64,000 bases of DNA from Engraulis encrasicolus (lineage: Eukaryota > Chordata > Actinopteri > Clupeiformes > Engraulidae): assembly GCF_034702125.1 (NCBI RefSeq), contig NC_085874.1:1071501-1135500 (forward strand), given 5' to 3'. The position numbers were made by a program, and so were the translations under genes. The notes beneath the pieces are model-generated. The model worked only from the letters and a program-made list of their open reading frames with translations. It ran no database searches and was not told the DNA's origin. This document shows, in pieces, positions 10,290 through 49,162 of the stretch; the first letter of the stretch is position 1; the number at the start of each line of letters is the position of its first letter.

Positions 10290-12167
10290 GTAGCTTATAA
10301 GTGCCTTAAGGAACAGTGAGACCATATACTGTAGCTTTCCCTCAAGGGTCTTCATAGGCACATTCGCCTTGACCGGGTGTAGATATGTAACTAACTAGGA
10401 GCAATTAACCTTCAACCCCTGCACTATTTATATAGAGCTGTTTGAAGCGTGACTGTTTTACTTTGTAGTTCAGAGCACCATATGCCGGCGCATAGTTCAG
10501 AAGTGCATTTTTATTTACGCTCACGTTCCTTTCAAATGTCAGTGTAAACTGGTTTATTGTGATGGGATGACGGTTGAGGACCTAATTATTCACAAGAAAT
10601 GGAAATACTTGTTGGCATGTCATAACCATCTTGTATGTACAATTTGAAGATCAACCCAACAAGGCACATCTTTTGCGCTATAGGTAGATAGATTCAGACG
10701 ACAGGAGCCCCTTTCTTCAATTATTATTTCAAGGTAAGGCTTTTCGCATTCCAAACAAGTTCATTTGCAGGCATTGACATCATGAAATTAAGTTGAGTGA
10801 GGAGTGCAAATAAATTATTCAACTGTCAGAATATGCTTTGGATGTTCTTTGTGTTTACTGTATCTGTTTGCCTATTTGCGTAGGTCTAGGTAAATCTTTA
10901 TTTCTGTTGTGTGCATTGAGCGCTTTGTTTTACTTTGTAGCAAACTTGTTTGGCATGATTGGTGTGTTTCGGATATGTTGTAACACTTTTACTAGAAGAT
11001 AAGCAGGTACTCGTGAAGAACCTCACACAGAGGCACAATTATAACACATCTGTAGGCTATTCAACTGTATTATATTTATTACGACTGCTTTGTTAAAGGA
11101 TAAGAGCCCTATTTTGAACATTAAGCCCACTTTATTAGTTGTCTGCAATGTTTTAGAGTCCCCCTCACTGTTTTTTTTCATGTTTGCTGCTGTTTTCCGT
11201 TATTTGGCTGATGTGGATTTTGTCTCAACCGGCTTTAGAAGAGGCATGTCTGGAGTGTGATAGTTCTTCCAGTCTACTTTCTTCGTCTGAAGGTCTCATC
11301 TGCATTCAATAGTTTCCATCAGGGCAAAGAGTCTTATCCAAAATGATGCTTGAATTTATGGATAGGTGTATGCCTTTTGTTTATACATGATTTTAAAATG
11401 AGGAGTAGGCCTGTTGCAGTTTTACATTAGTCTAAGAAGCTGTTTACACGCAAATGGATATTTTTTTAAACGCTTTGGTTTAGGCCTCTCGTTAACGCGT
11501 AAACTGAGGGCTAAAACGCACCTGTCACAATGGAGATGTTATTTTTTGTCGTGTTGATATGTTAACGAATGAAAAATATCCACATTTAAAAATATCCGCA
11601 TGTGTAACCAGCACCTCAATTAACATCTAAATCAAGTTGGAAGCATGTTGTGCAGAACTGGATCCTCATGAAGTTGTGATTAATGGTTCTCCATCAGTCG
11701 ACTCGTTCGACATCTTTCTGTATGGGATTTTGTCCTCCTGTGTGACATCCAACTAAGAGGAAAGCATTTTAACCGGTTAACGTTGTTCCGGTCGACTACC
11801 GGTTAAACGGCTACCGGTTAACATCCCCAGAACAGAGTTGCCTGTCAATCTACCTTTCGGTACAGCACTGTTCATTTCGGAACAGGTATGTTCGGTTCGG
11901 TACAAATACAATACAGTGTACCATACAGGCCTACTCTCCATCTATTTTGTTACATTTCTAAATGTACAGTAGACCATTCAGAGGGCCCAGACAAAGCCGT
12001 CAGCAGCCGTGCCTATGCTGTGACAGTCTCAGGAAGAGTCCACCTTTCGCTCTCATACCAAGTATCCCACCTAATGGGGATGATAACATAAGAGATTAAA
12101 TGTGATTAATTTGATTAATTAATTACAAATTCTGTAATTATTAATTCGATTAATTTTTTACCTATAG
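10290..12167. other. Gene-poor DNA upstream of slc5a6
   Basis: No coding exon recognised. Contains a short ACCGGTTAA-rich palindromic patch at 11769-11822 and an ATTAAT-rich patch at 12090-12160. The slc5a6 promoter and any 5' non-coding exons probably lie in here but cannot be placed. Confidence 0.4.
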
Positions 12168-12234
12168 GTGTGACCACCTCAGGAAGAAAATCTTAAAGCT
12201 GAATTGTGCAGCTGCTCCATCTGCTACAGACATA

Positions 12235-38263
<26,029 letters not shown>

Positions 38264-38404
38264 ACATGTCAACTCTACATTTCCATTCAATCTCTCCATA
38301 AATGGAAACGCCATGGATGAAAGGAAGAGGACATGACCCCACAAACTGGGATGAGTCCAATGTTCACCACGACATTGCAAATTATGTCTCTGCATATTAT
38401 ATTG

Positions 38405-38500
38405 CAGTGGTTTTTAAAGTGGAGTGTGGGGACCCCTGAGGGTCTGCCAGGGGACTCGTGAAAAAGTTTGTGCGTTGCCAGGGGATTCTTAAAACATAAA
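38405..38500. mobile_element. hAT-like terminal fragment
   Basis: CAGTGGTTTTTAAAGTGGAG followed by GGGACCCCTGAGGG, the left end type of the GGTTCCCAAACT family. It lies in the probable 3'UTR region of slc5a6. Confidence 0.45.
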
Positions 38501-38516
38501 TGGACTACTGTGAGGC

Positions 38517-38692
38517 CAACCTGATCTCTCAGAATTCCGTGGAATGGGCACAGATCTTTGGGACACGAAATCTGTGTCAGTCGGATTTTGCCAAAATTAC
38601 GTGCCCCTGGTTGTTTTCTGTGATGGACTCAAGGAAGTGCTTTCTATATTCTCACAGCACGGAATTCTGAGAGATCATGTTGGTGAGGGAAA
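38517..38692. mobile_element. MITE with CTGATCTCTCAGAATTCCGT ends
   Basis: Left CTCTCAGAATTCCGTG is inverted at the right as CACGGAATTCTGAGAG. A diverged relative lies at 45306-45560. Confidence 0.75.
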
Positions 38693-41600
38693 CACAATTA
38701 CACAGCCCCACTTTGCATTAAAATGACAATTAGGAGCGATTCATATTAATATGACGATTTCAAAAGGCAATTTTATTTTTATAGCACATTTCATGGAGTT
38801 ATACAACCCAATGTGCTTCACAAAAAAACTGAAATAAAAGACGGCAATAAAGTACACCGATACAAGCGCACAGTTGTGGCAAAGACAAGAAAATAAGCAT
38901 CATTACACAGTTGTGGTAGCAGTCATCTGTCGTACAATTATGAGGGGGTCCTTGCAATACTTTTCTTCTCCCTGGCACCAAAGTAAAGTTTCGGAACCTG
39001 TTATATTTGTATAATATAGACTACAAAATACATTGATTGAAGCAACAAAATATGCATTTTCAACTGGATACATTCTGTTGTTTCCAACTTCAGGCCTTAG
39101 CAATTGGAATAAGGGTGTCTACAGACTGCCATGTCTAAAAGGGTATAGGTCTACAATTTCATAATTTCAATTTTAGGCTCTAAAAAGAGAACAAAGAACA
39201 AAGAGGATTTGTTTGTTTGGCACCTTTTAATCGTGAGTGCAAAAAAACAAAAGCTACCTCTGAAAAACAAAAGCTACCTCTTACATGTTATTTGGTTTCT
39301 CATTATGTTAGGACATTTTAACATTGAAGTAGTACAAAATCTGATAGCAAAACTAAAGGCACCTATTCATAAGTACGTATACCTAACCACTTCCCCTAAA
39401 ATACACAATTTAATTTTATGAATTTGTGGTGTGTTAAATGATTTTTTTTCAATTATGTATTTCAACAATTTTTGATAAGCAACAAGCCACTTGAGTCTGT
39501 GTGTATTAGTTGAGAGGAGTTTTACCACAGTCCACTTTTTGCCATGCTACAACTGCCTTATAGGCCATTCAATCTAGCTCAAAAAAGGCCAAAACATGGG
39601 ACGAATTGCAATAGTAATGGTTCCTTTTAAAGGGGGCAATATATAGGATTAAAAGTTTAATTAATCACTGTCCAGAGTCAGTCGATGCATATTTGAGTCA
39701 ATAGTAAGTGAACGATGACTCAGAGAACCCCAAATGTATTTTTTGACAGACCAATCCGAATGAGTGTCGTGGGGAACACTTATCATACGAAAAATATGCT
39801 TTACATAATGCCAGATACTATTCACATTTGTGGCACTCTGATGAAAAACATTCTCATGGCGAGCTTCAACAACATTTGTTTTATGACGGTGCAGATTTTG
39901 AGACAGGCATGCCACTGGCACCGCACTAACTACGTAATCCTGCATTGTGCCCCCTTAGGTGATCATTAAAGCCCCTTGCAGCACATATTACAAATCTGCC
40001 AATTGATATTTAGTGGAGCATTCTTTTTTCAAGGTCAAATTTGGAGATTTCACATTCATTTTTCCATTGGGTGACATAATAGGAGATACCAGGTAAAAAG
40101 GGGAAAATGTTAAATTATGACATTGAGGCAAATATTTTTCATATTGTTTTCTGAAATATGATGATTAGATATGCAAATGAGGTCATGTGTACTGACATAT
40201 GTGGTAACAAACCAAACATAAAGCAAAATGCAATAGTAATGGTTCCTACCTTATAGTGATCCTCTGCATCATGTTAAAAAATCTATCCTCATCAATTTAG
40301 TAGAACATCAGGTCAAAAGTAGCTGACTTAACCCTTGAAATTGTAAACTGCTTTGGAAATCTGCTACTTCAGACCTTTAACAAAGTATGTTCCACTAGTG
40401 ATGAAGGTTGATTTTTCATATGTGATGTAGGATGGATTAAGTATCAATAAAAAGTGTGAATCATTACTTTCGCAATTATTTAATGTTTAGCCCATTGTTG
40501 CATATTTTACCACACATTTAAGTAGATGTGATCTCATTTGCATATTTATCATATTTAATCATCGTTTCAGACAACTTGCAATACAAAACCCTTTGTCTTA
40601 GTTTGAATAAAGTAATGTGAAAGTTTAAAATTGATATCTCGTAGTTTTACATTTTACCACATTCACTAAGTAGTTCCTATATTGTCTCCCTATGGAAACT
40701 TTGATTTTTCCACTAAATATAAATTAGTAGATTTTTAATATATCATTTAGATATAAATAGGGATTACAAAAGACTACACACCCAGCGCCACATCTACCAC
40801 CAATAGAAGCAAATGAAAAAAGAAAGCAACACAATTAACCAATAGCCTACCCTGACATCATATTGAAAAGTCAAAAATAAAAAAGGCCTTTTATATGTAT
40901 GGCTCCTACTTTCTAAATCCAGCACAAACACACCCTCTGGTGGCTTACCGTGTAAACAAACAACTCTACTGTGTAATATTTTATTTTCTTAATTTATTAT
41001 ACTGTACAAGATTACATTTGTATTATCTGTATTACCGGTAATCATAGCTAGTAGGTAGACTTGGCTATTTGTTCAGTTATCAGCCACAATTGTAAAGATG
41101 AAAATAAACAGAAATAAAACATGAAACCCTGACTCTCAATCATTTTTTTACAAGCTATGGACTGTAGGTAAATTGCAAGCTGAGACAAGTAATGGTGAGT
41201 TGATAAAAAGCACATTGAAAAAAAACATAAAAAATACATAATTGAACAGCACAGCAATATGGTAATGAACAACACAACATGCATTGAGGCAGCTGGTTAA
41301 CTAATGGCCATCCTCGCCTTCCACCTCCAAAGATGTGATGTTTCATTCCCATCTCATGTCATTATTTTTGACAATGGAGTGAAAAACACATATCAGCCAT
41401 ATAGAGTCATAGAAAGAGTAATATAAAATAATTTAAGATTGGTCATGTTGTCTTCACAAGTTAAATATAGCCTGCCACTGCTGCAACAGTTCAAATAGTG
41501 TATCGCTCAGGCCTATGGAGAGGTACTACAGGCAGTATTTCAGCGGGGGCAGAAATATTAACTAAGACAGTTTTCTGTTGCATTTGTTTTTCTCTTCCGT

Positions 41601-42136
41601 ATATTCCGCCACTATACTTACCATTGTAGCCTACTGTAATTGTACAAATGAGACAAATGTACCAAGACATTTGCTATTTGAAAAAAGAACATTCTGTTGC
41701 AAACTGTTGAAACATGGTTTGGCCATAGTTTGTCCATGTTGTTTTGAGAAAATCGTTTCTGATCCAAGAAAAACTGCAGGAACTGGAGCTTGAGCTTGAA
41801 CTCGAGCTTGTAAATAAGAGTGCGAAGAAGCCAGCTTTACTGGGAAATGTGGCCATTTGGGTGTTTTCCAAATGCCTAATGATCCTTCCAAATCTGTTTT
41901 GTTGAATTCCGCCCCCCACATCTCTACATTATTTTAGAAAATAATTCATGGACGGTTGTTACTCCCGTGCATCTTTCGTCCTTCCGTTGACAAGGAGAAA
42001 CTGGGAACAGAAATCTTGGCTCTTCTTCTGCAGTTTGGGGTTAACGGTCAAGGTAAGAGCGTGCAGCTGGAACGTTGGCCTGAGTTTTCCCAAATCCTCA
42101 GTTGTGGGGGTAGGTGGGGGTGGCGACTCACTATGG
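38693..42136. other. Intergenic DNA between slc5a6 and tcf23
   Basis: Two AATAAA words near 38833-38850 could end slc5a6 transcripts. A MITE lies at 39633-39957. Otherwise no gene or repeat with clear ends was seen. Confidence 0.4.
39633..39957. mobile_element. MITE family GGGGCAC, copy 2
   Basis: GGGGGCAATATATAGGATTA at the left and TAATCCTGCATTGTGCCCCC at the right are imperfectly inverted; the interior matches 13900-14240. Confidence 0.7.
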
Positions 42137-42410
42137 CAGTGGTTCTCAACTTTTTTTTAACAAACACCCCCTGGACCTGATTATACGCCTCCCAATTCCC
42201 CCTTGACCCCATCATCAGCCTGCCAATGCAGTATTGAAAACAGAATAGACTAATGTCACCCAAATGGCAACTGAGCACCCCCTGGCCCCTCCTCTCAGCC
42301 AGAGATTCTTTAAGTATACTCAGCTGTATCCCTCTCAATGCCCCCATAGGACCCCCATAGGACCCCCTAACGCTCCCTGGGGAGCTGTGGAGCCCCGTTG
42401 AGAAACACTA
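42137..42410. mobile_element. hAT-like element upstream of tcf23
   Basis: CAGTGGTTCTCAACTT at the left and GTTGAGAAACACTA at the right, flanked by CACTATGG and CACTACGG, a 7 of 8 target duplication. Confidence 0.75.
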
Positions 42411-42418
42411 CACTACGG

Positions 42419-42710
42419 GCAGGGACGGGTTATGATTCCATGGGCCCTTGGGCTGGACAACAAGAAAGCCCCCCCACCCACCCCTCGATGGGTGCTGCTA
42501 GGGTACAAAATGATTCATGTGTTTTGGCCAGATGTGAGAGTCTGTTGTTGGGGGTATGGGAGGTAGTCCTCTGAGAAAGATTTGAAAAGAGTGATTTTTT
42601 ACGCAATACGAGCATGGAAATAATATGTTTGGGCTTCAGGGCCCCCTAGACTCGTGGACCCCTGGGCCTAGACCCAGTTGGCCCGTGCAGTAATCTACCC
42701 TTGGGGGTGG
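42419..42710. repeat. Interspersed repeat shared with 44700-44860
   Basis: Both places contain TTATGA.TCCATG.GCCC, GGGCTTCAGGGCCCCC-like and GGCCCGTGCAGTAATCT-like words in the same order. Confidence 0.6.
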
Positions 42711-42974
42711 GAATGGCGTCTCACTACGGGCAGCCTGGCCCGTGGGAGGCAAGAAGTGATGGGAGGAAATGACATCGGCCTTTGAGATGTTGGTATTATC
42801 TCCTTAGTGAAGGATGGGGGGGGGCTGCTTTATTAAAACTAAAGACGTTGGCGGCAGAGAGAGAAATGAGATCAGCCACAGTGGTCTGAAACTTTTAGCT
42901 GAGGCTCTCCCTCCAAAAGGTGTAGGTTTTGGAATTACTTTTCAAAGTGTTTTGGTGGTAGTTGACAACTTTCA

Positions 42975-43106
42975 ATGGACAACGTCCTGACGAGTACATC
43001 ACATCACGCGGAGACCGATACGAGCAAAGAAGATCACCTGCTGGCTTCTGAGGAAGTCCCATCTGATACATCTGGACAGGGACCTCAATGTGATGCGAAA
43101 AAACTA
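42975..43106 (+). CDS. tcf23: tcf23 coding exon 1
   Basis: 44 codons, a polar, acidic N-terminus with no domain; donor AAACTA|gtgagc. The ATG at 42975 is the first in frame. Confidence 0.75.
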
Positions 43107-43928
43107 GTGAGCTTCTCTTTTTACATTTACAGCCTAGTGCAGCATTACAAGCAAATGATCAACTTGTAAATAAAATGAGCATGCTATGTTGATATGTTTT
43201 ATCATATTCTATTTTCTATCACATTCTATCAAATTTTAGTTTAATTTTAATTAATTTTAAATGATTCATGCAGCATATTTAGAATTTGTATTTTACATCA
43301 GTTGTTCACAATAGGACTGATGAATTTTATTTGGTTTTGAAAAATCAACTTATGGATGCTGTCAGGTTTTGTTGGAAACTCTTCATTCGGACATCATATA
43401 CTACTTTTAAACGTTTGTGTTTTCCTTTAGATAAAGGCTGAAACGACCTTGGCAAAAGGAATGAAGTCTTATAACTCTCCGGAAAATGCAGCTCGTGAGA
43501 GAAGTCGGGTGAAGAACCTGCGCGAGGCATTCCACAATCTTCAGGCGGCACTCCCCTCTGTTCCACCAAACACCAAGCTATCAAAGCTAGACATCCTCAT
43601 TTTGGCCACAAACTACATTGCTCATTTGACAGACACCCTGGACCAAAGTAGATGTTTTAGCGATCACACGTTCTCTAGGGCCGGTGGATATCTACATCCA
43701 GTAAAGGTGGGTTGATTCATTTTTGACTCATCATTTTATATGCTGTTACACATTCTAGTTTTGAATACGTTTCATTGTTTTATTTTTTTACTGAGACATG
43801 AGCCTGACAGATTTTTTTCATCACAGAAATGGCCGATGCGCTCCCTCCTTTACTGTGGAAACACAGAAAAACTGCAGACAGGTATCCCAGTCGACGAGGA
43901 AATGAGCGTCTTCTCCCAAGACTCTTAG
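42975..43928 (+). CDS. tcf23: bHLH transcription factor TCF23 (3 coding exons)
   Basis: Three in-phase exons (42975-43106, 43431-43706, 43827-43928) give 169 residues. The bHLH domain spans about residues 63-111: basic region [13 protein letters not shown] with the E-box-contacting glutamate E67 and R68/R70, helix 1 [11 protein letters not shown], loop [10 protein letters not shown], helix 2 [15 protein letters not shown]. After it comes YLHPVKKWPMRS, a block shared by TCF23 and TCF24. Human TCF23 sits beside SLC5A6, which favours tcf23 here. Family members act in the nucleus and dimerise with E proteins; mammalian TCF23 is reported as an inhibitor of such dimers. tcf24 is the alternative. 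Confidence 0.85.
43431..43706 (+). CDS. tcf23: tcf23 coding exon 2 (bHLH)
   Basis: Acceptor TTCCTTTAG|ATA, donor GTAAAG|gtgggt; 92 codons holding the whole bHLH domain and YLHPVK. Confidence 0.93.
43827..43928 (+). CDS. tcf23: tcf23 coding exon 3
   Basis: Acceptor ATCACAG|AAA continues [19 protein letters not shown] to a TAG stop at 43926-43928. Confidence 0.9.
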   Translation, partial: KWPMRSLLYCGNTEKLQTGIPVDEEMSVFSQDS

Positions 43929-44239
43929 ACTTGAATTAAATATGGAATGGATATGTATGCATTAAATATGTCATGCTTTTGCAAACCATCTGGGCTGTGC
44001 ACCACAAATATCCTTCACCATGTCATACCACCAACTACTGCATGATATGAAGTACCCCAAATCACTAACCAGTGAAAGTATTACATAACACTTCTACCCT
44101 TTGGTTGTGTCATTTGTTGTGTCAAACATTTGTTCCATGAGAAACACAAGATTGATTTGAATGTGGTCAGTATTAAGTATACAGTATGTTACATGCAGTA
44201 CAACAAATATACACAAAAGTGGACTATGTGCTGTAAATG

Positions 44240-44245
44240 AATAAA
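44240..44245 (+). terminator. Likely tcf23 polyadenylation signal AATAAA
   Basis: First canonical AATAAA on the plus strand after the tcf23 stop, 312 bases downstream. Confidence 0.5.
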
Positions 44246-44699
44246 AAAGTTAAGGTCAAGGACTAATCTTTGCAATAGAATGGAATAGCCATATGGACCA
44301 TGATCAGGTTTTGGGTTTGTTTTGTTTTGAGTACCTAATTGGAGCTAGTAAATTGGAGGTGCATAATACTAGATGGCACAACTCTTCCTGAAACTGTGGG
44401 GGATTAATTCTGAGCATGAGGATTTTCATTATTTTCATTTAGGCCTAATTATTTATCCATTAGCTCCACAGCAGGTTATTAGACATTTTTTTCTGCCATT
44501 CTGTGCTTTAAATATAAGCACAAAATTCAACACCCTCAGCTATAGTCCATGCATTATGCTATGAAATCTCCCCCTAATTTAGCCTACCGTTGCTAGTTAC
44601 TTTGTACATTTTTGCACCACAATGGCTACGAACCATGATGCAGACAGACCAAGCACAGTTTGATTACCATTTTAACTCAGCACTTGGCACATCATCATC

Positions 44700-44860
44700 A
44701 TCATCATCTCCCGGCTCCCGGGGTGCATTATGACTCCATGAGCCCCTGGGTCAGACAACAAGAAAATATGAGAATGAAGCTTGTGCTTCAGGGCCCCCAT
44801 GACTCTTGGGCCCCGGGGACTGGGCCTGGTAGGCCGGTGCAGTAATCTGTCCGCTCCCTC
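44700..44860. repeat. Interspersed repeat, relative of 42419-42710
   Basis: Follows a short CAT microsatellite (44692-44707) and shares ordered words with the 42.5 kb copy. Confidence 0.6.
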
Positions 44861-45305
44861 CTCTTGCACAACATGTTCTACAGCTCCTTAGAAGAAGTGC
44901 AGTTGTCAAGGCTAACACTACAAATCTGTCAAACCAGATGATAATCCCTGTCTTCTTCCATACGGTAACCTAATTGGAATGGATAAAGAGTGGCTATGGA
45001 ATCAGACTTAGACTGAAACTGTTAAACACTGGCTTTTGACAGGGAAAGTAACTTTGGCCCATAGGTATACTACGTTCTTCTAAAACAATGCATTACATGT
45101 AATTATGCATTGTCTGAACTTCAGATATAAAACCCCCAACTCTGATAAAGTTGGGACACTTTGTAAACTCGGAATAAAATCAAAATATTAACATTTTCAA
45201 AACATTCAATCCATTCATTAGATTTAGAACAGTGAAAAGACAACATATCAACTAAATTGATACTCTACTAAAACCAGGAAAAATATTGTTTTGGGGGACA
45301 TACGA

Positions 45306-45560
45306 CAGCCTGATCTCACAGAATTCTGTGAAATTAACATGGAACCTTGGGACACCAAATCTGTGGTATTTTCACAGATTTCTCAAAACTTCCATGTTGG
45401 GGTCACAGAAATTATCTCTGTGATGGACTTGTGGAAGTGCTTTCTATGTTAAGTCTATCATTAGGAAAAAATATGCTTTCTGTAAGTCCTGTTGTATTAA
45501 TATTCATAGATAAAGGTGCAAGTGTTTTGTCATTTGTGTTGTGCTGAACATTTCATGAGA
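45306..45560. mobile_element. Diverged relative of the 38517-38692 MITE
   Basis: Contains CTGATCTCACAGAATTCTGTG, GGGACACCAAATCTGTG and GTGGAAGTGCTTTCTATGTT in the same order as the other copy. The right end is lost. Confidence 0.6.
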
Positions 45561-45604
45561 TCCGCATTCCATAGTTAGTGCCGCCAACTGCGAGTCCAAC
45601 GATT

Positions 45605-45952
45605 TAAAGGTGCACTGTGTTATATTTTTGTTTATTTCCAATATTCATGCTGCCCATTCATGTGTCACCTTTTCCACGAATACTAAACACCATCATCAAA
45701 TTCCAAGTATCCATTATCACTGGGAAAATTGCATTTTTCATACCATACATGAAAAGAGGGATCTTCTCCAAAGAAATAGACATTTTAGCTGCAAAACGTA
45801 CTGTACTTTGTTCATACTAGTAAATATTAATTTATTATTGAGTAAATATTCATGAAAAGACCACATTTGGCAAAAGGTTGCACTGCTTCAATGAGCAGTA
45901 TAGTTTAAATACCTTATCTGGCCATCATCCTTCACAGTGCACCTTTAACTTT
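45605..45952 (+). mobile_element. MITE family GTGCAC, full copy
   Basis: TTAAAGGTGCACTGTGTTAT to TTCACAGTGCACCTTTAA; interior as in the other copies. Confidence 0.8.
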
Positions 45953-46539
45953 TTTGCCAGGGCAATGACCACAACAAATGACAAAACATGATCATTGTCA
46001 CAGGAGCTTTGGGCTGTTCTGCTGAGGCAGGTGTAGACTCAAGGTTTAGTACTAAATTACTCAAGAACAACTATCTACAGTTGTGCTCAAAATAATAGCA
46101 GTGTCTTAACAAAAATGAGGAAATGTCAAAATAGAGTAGAGTAGAATAAAGAAGATTGCTTTCATGACCAAAAATGCATTGGGGACACTGCACTTTCACT
46201 GCATATTCTATTTCAAAGCAAGACAATTGGGAAAAGTAATTCGATTTCATATTTCATAGAAAGTGAAGAAATACCATGTTCATAAAAATAGCAGTGTTGA
46301 CATCTGCCTTTGGAAACTCAAAAAGGTTCTGTACAAACTAACAAATTCTGGAAAATTCAAATTCGCTGAACATCCTAAACTATTTTTTTTTCTGGCATAA
46401 GGTTTCTGATAACTGCTTTGCATCTGTGGTGCATGGAGTTGACCAAAGTCTGACACTGGTCAACTGGTATTGCAGTCCAGGTTAATTGTGCTACATTCCA
46501 CAATTCCTCTGCGCTTCTTAGTTTTACTTCATGAACAAC

Positions 46540-46746
46540 TTATTTTATGTCAGCCCACAAGTTTTCTATGGGATTAAGGTCCGGGAATTGTGATGGCCAG
46601 TTCATTAGTTGGATGCTAATTGTCTGGGCCCATGATTTTGCTTGCTTGATGGTGCAAAAAACCATCTCCATTATACTTGCACCAACATGGTAGAAAAAAC
46701 GTAGTGTTTTGGGTGTAAGGGTCACACTTTGTCTGACGTCCAGCAA
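46540..46746 (-). pseudogene. Tc1-like transposase 3' fragment
   Basis: 68 open codons ending in the DWPSQSPDLNPIENLW-type block of Tc1/mariner transposases, here NWPSQFPDLNPIENLWADIK. No start, no DNA-binding domain. Confidence 0.85.
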
Positions 46747-47979
46747 ACAAAGAATTCAAGGCATAGTACACAGTGAAGATAGTTAGGCATGATGGTGCAA
46801 GCATCATGATATGGGGATGTTTTCACACTATGGTGTTGGTCCAATTTACTACATGCCAGGAATCATGGATCAGTTTGAGTACATGATACTGGAAGAAGTC
46901 ATGTTAACCTATTCTGAAGAGGAAATGCCTTTAAAGTGAATGTTTCAACAAGGCAACACACCGGCAAGCAAGCAAAATCATGGTTCCGACAGACAGAATT
47001 CAACTAATGGAGTGGCCAGCACATTCCCAGACTTTAGTACCCTAGACAACTTCTGGGCTGACATAAAGTAAGCAGTTCATGAGGTAAAACAAAGAAACAC
47101 AGAGAAATAGTGGAATGTAATACAATTGACCTGGGCTGCAATACCTGTTGACCGTTGCCAGACGTTCAACTCCATGCACCACAGATGTGAAACTGTTATT
47201 ATAAACCATGGTTATGCAACAAAATATTAGTTTAGGATGCTCAGCAAAGCTGCATTTTGAAGAATGTGTTAGTTTTTGTACAAAACATTTTTGAGTTTCC
47301 AAAGACAGATGTCAACACTTTCTTTTCTTGTGCTGTCTGTCTCTTACGTTATTGTGTCTTGTAACTTTCAGTGATAATTTATGAGGAACACACCTATGTA
47401 TTGTTTGTGTTATTTATTTTCTCCTTGTATTATTGTTATATTTGTGTCGTTTATTTCCTTATGTAGTAGATTTGAATTTCATGTTTACTACCCCTCTGTG
47501 TAGCTGATATTTGTTAATCGTTAATTAGAAGGGAAGAATATCATGTAACCTATGTTATGTTTGCCGCCACTCTAAGTGGCTGATATTTGTAATTGTCAAT
47601 GATTAAAGGAGCACTCCTGCCAATTTCAATATGCTGTTGTATTGCTCACGCTACCCTTGACCTGTCAGTACGCGGTGATGCCTTTTTTTTTTGTCTCAGC
47701 CCTTTCCGAGATATGAGCTGTTCTAATGGGGGGCAGGTTTTGTTTACATTTTAAAAAATCTTAAAATAGGTCTACTCCAAATATTTTCCCAAAAGGTATC
47801 ACTGTTTGCTAGTTGTCTGCTGATGTTGCATAACCTTTAGGAGGTTTTTGGGAATAAATCAAGATTTATTATTTTTTTTATGTAGCCTAAACAAACACCT
47901 GCCCCCATTACAATGACCAGGATCTCGGATCAATGACCAGGATCTACTGACAAGTCCATGGTAGTGTGAGCATTAGAGT

Positions 47980-48850
47980 AGAGTAGAGTAGAGTGCTTTT
48001 ATTGTCACTATATAAATACAGTGAGATTCTGTTTGGAAGCAACCCACAAATGCCCACAAAATAAAGATATATTAACAGTATAATAAAAAAAATATATAAA
48101 AGTCTATATGCATCTCACAGTATAGAGAGTCCTGGAGTATTGAGGGGGGGCAGGTGACGTATTGAGTTCCGAGGTCTAATGGCAGTAGGATAGAAACTGT
48201 CCTTCATTCTCGTAGTGCGGACACGCAGTCCCAAAGCGCCTGCCAGATGGTAGCATGGTGAAGAGCCTGTGACCAGGGTGTGTGTGGTCTTTAAGGATGT
48301 TTAATGCTCTGTTTGTGCAGCGTGTATGGTGGATCTCCTAAAGTGTGGGTAGTTGGCAACCAATGATTCTCTCTGCTGTTTTAATAATGCAGTGTAACAT
48401 CATCTTGTTGTCGTGTGTGCAGCTGGTGTACCAAGATGTAATATGTTATCACTGATTCAATCATACACCTGTAGAAGTTAGTGAGTAGATCTCGTGGTAG
48501 CTGGGCCTTCTTTAGAGTCCACGGGAAATATAGCCTTTTTAGCTATTGCAGAGGTGTTAGCGCTCCATGACAAGTCCTGGCTGATGTGCACACCCAGGAA
48601 TCTGAAGCTCAGTACTACCTCCACTGGCTCCCCTCCGATGTTGATGGGTTGGTGGTAGTGGTTGCCCTGGCCACACCGCCTGAAGTCCAAGATCACCTCC
48701 TTCGTTTTCTTGGAATTCAGGGCCAGGTTGTTGTCTTGGCTCCAGCGTGCCAGCTGCTCCACCTCCTCTCTGTAGGCCGTCTCGTTGTTGTCAGAGATAA
48801 GGCCAATCACGGTTGTGTCGTCAGCAATTTAATGATGGTGTTTGTACTGT
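47980..48850 (-). pseudogene. LINE reverse transcriptase fragment inserted in the Tc1-like pair
   Basis: The minus-strand frame 48810-48478 reads IGLISDNNETAYREEVEQLA, NNLALNSKKTKEVILDFRRC and FRFLGVHISQDLSWSANTSA, the palm-thumb part of an L2/CR1-group reverse transcriptase. Broken frames continue to about 47985, where the 3' end lies near CTTTTATTGTCACTATATAAA. Endonuclease and N-terminal RT are absent, typical of a 5'-truncated insertion. Confidence 0.85.
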
Positions 48851-49162
48851 GCTTAGGAACACAGTCATGAGTGCATTACAACTCCATGTTGAAATTGGCT
48901 GAAGTTATCCTTTAATTGAAAAGATCCCAGGAAGACTAGAACGCTAAAAGCAAAAGCAAATGGGGATCTAATAAAAACAAACAGCTATTTTTATGAAGAT
49001 GCATTTCTTCGCTCTCTGTGAAATATTATAAAATTTAATTATTGTTCCAAAATTTCTTGCTTTGAAATAAAATGTGCACTGTGTCCCCAATGCATTTTTG
49101 CAGAATTATTTGAAGAGTCATGATATTTTTGCTGTTATTCTGAGCACAACTGTATAGGTCCA

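Larger units (their letters stand above)
46079..49162. mobile_element. Head-to-head Tc1-like pair, split by a LINE
   Basis: Outer ends ACAGTTGTGCTCAAAATAAT and TTATTCTGAGCACAACTGTA are inverted. The left part (46079-46770) reads as the 3' half of a Tc1-like transposase on the minus strand: MNWPSQFPDLNPIENLWADI, the block with the last catalytic acid. The right part (46775-47330) reads as a similar 3' half on the plus strand (HDMGMFSHYGVG, FPDFSTLDNFWADIK). The right part is split by an insertion from about 47331 to 48940 and resumes at 48945. Both halves are broken by stops. Confidence 0.75.
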
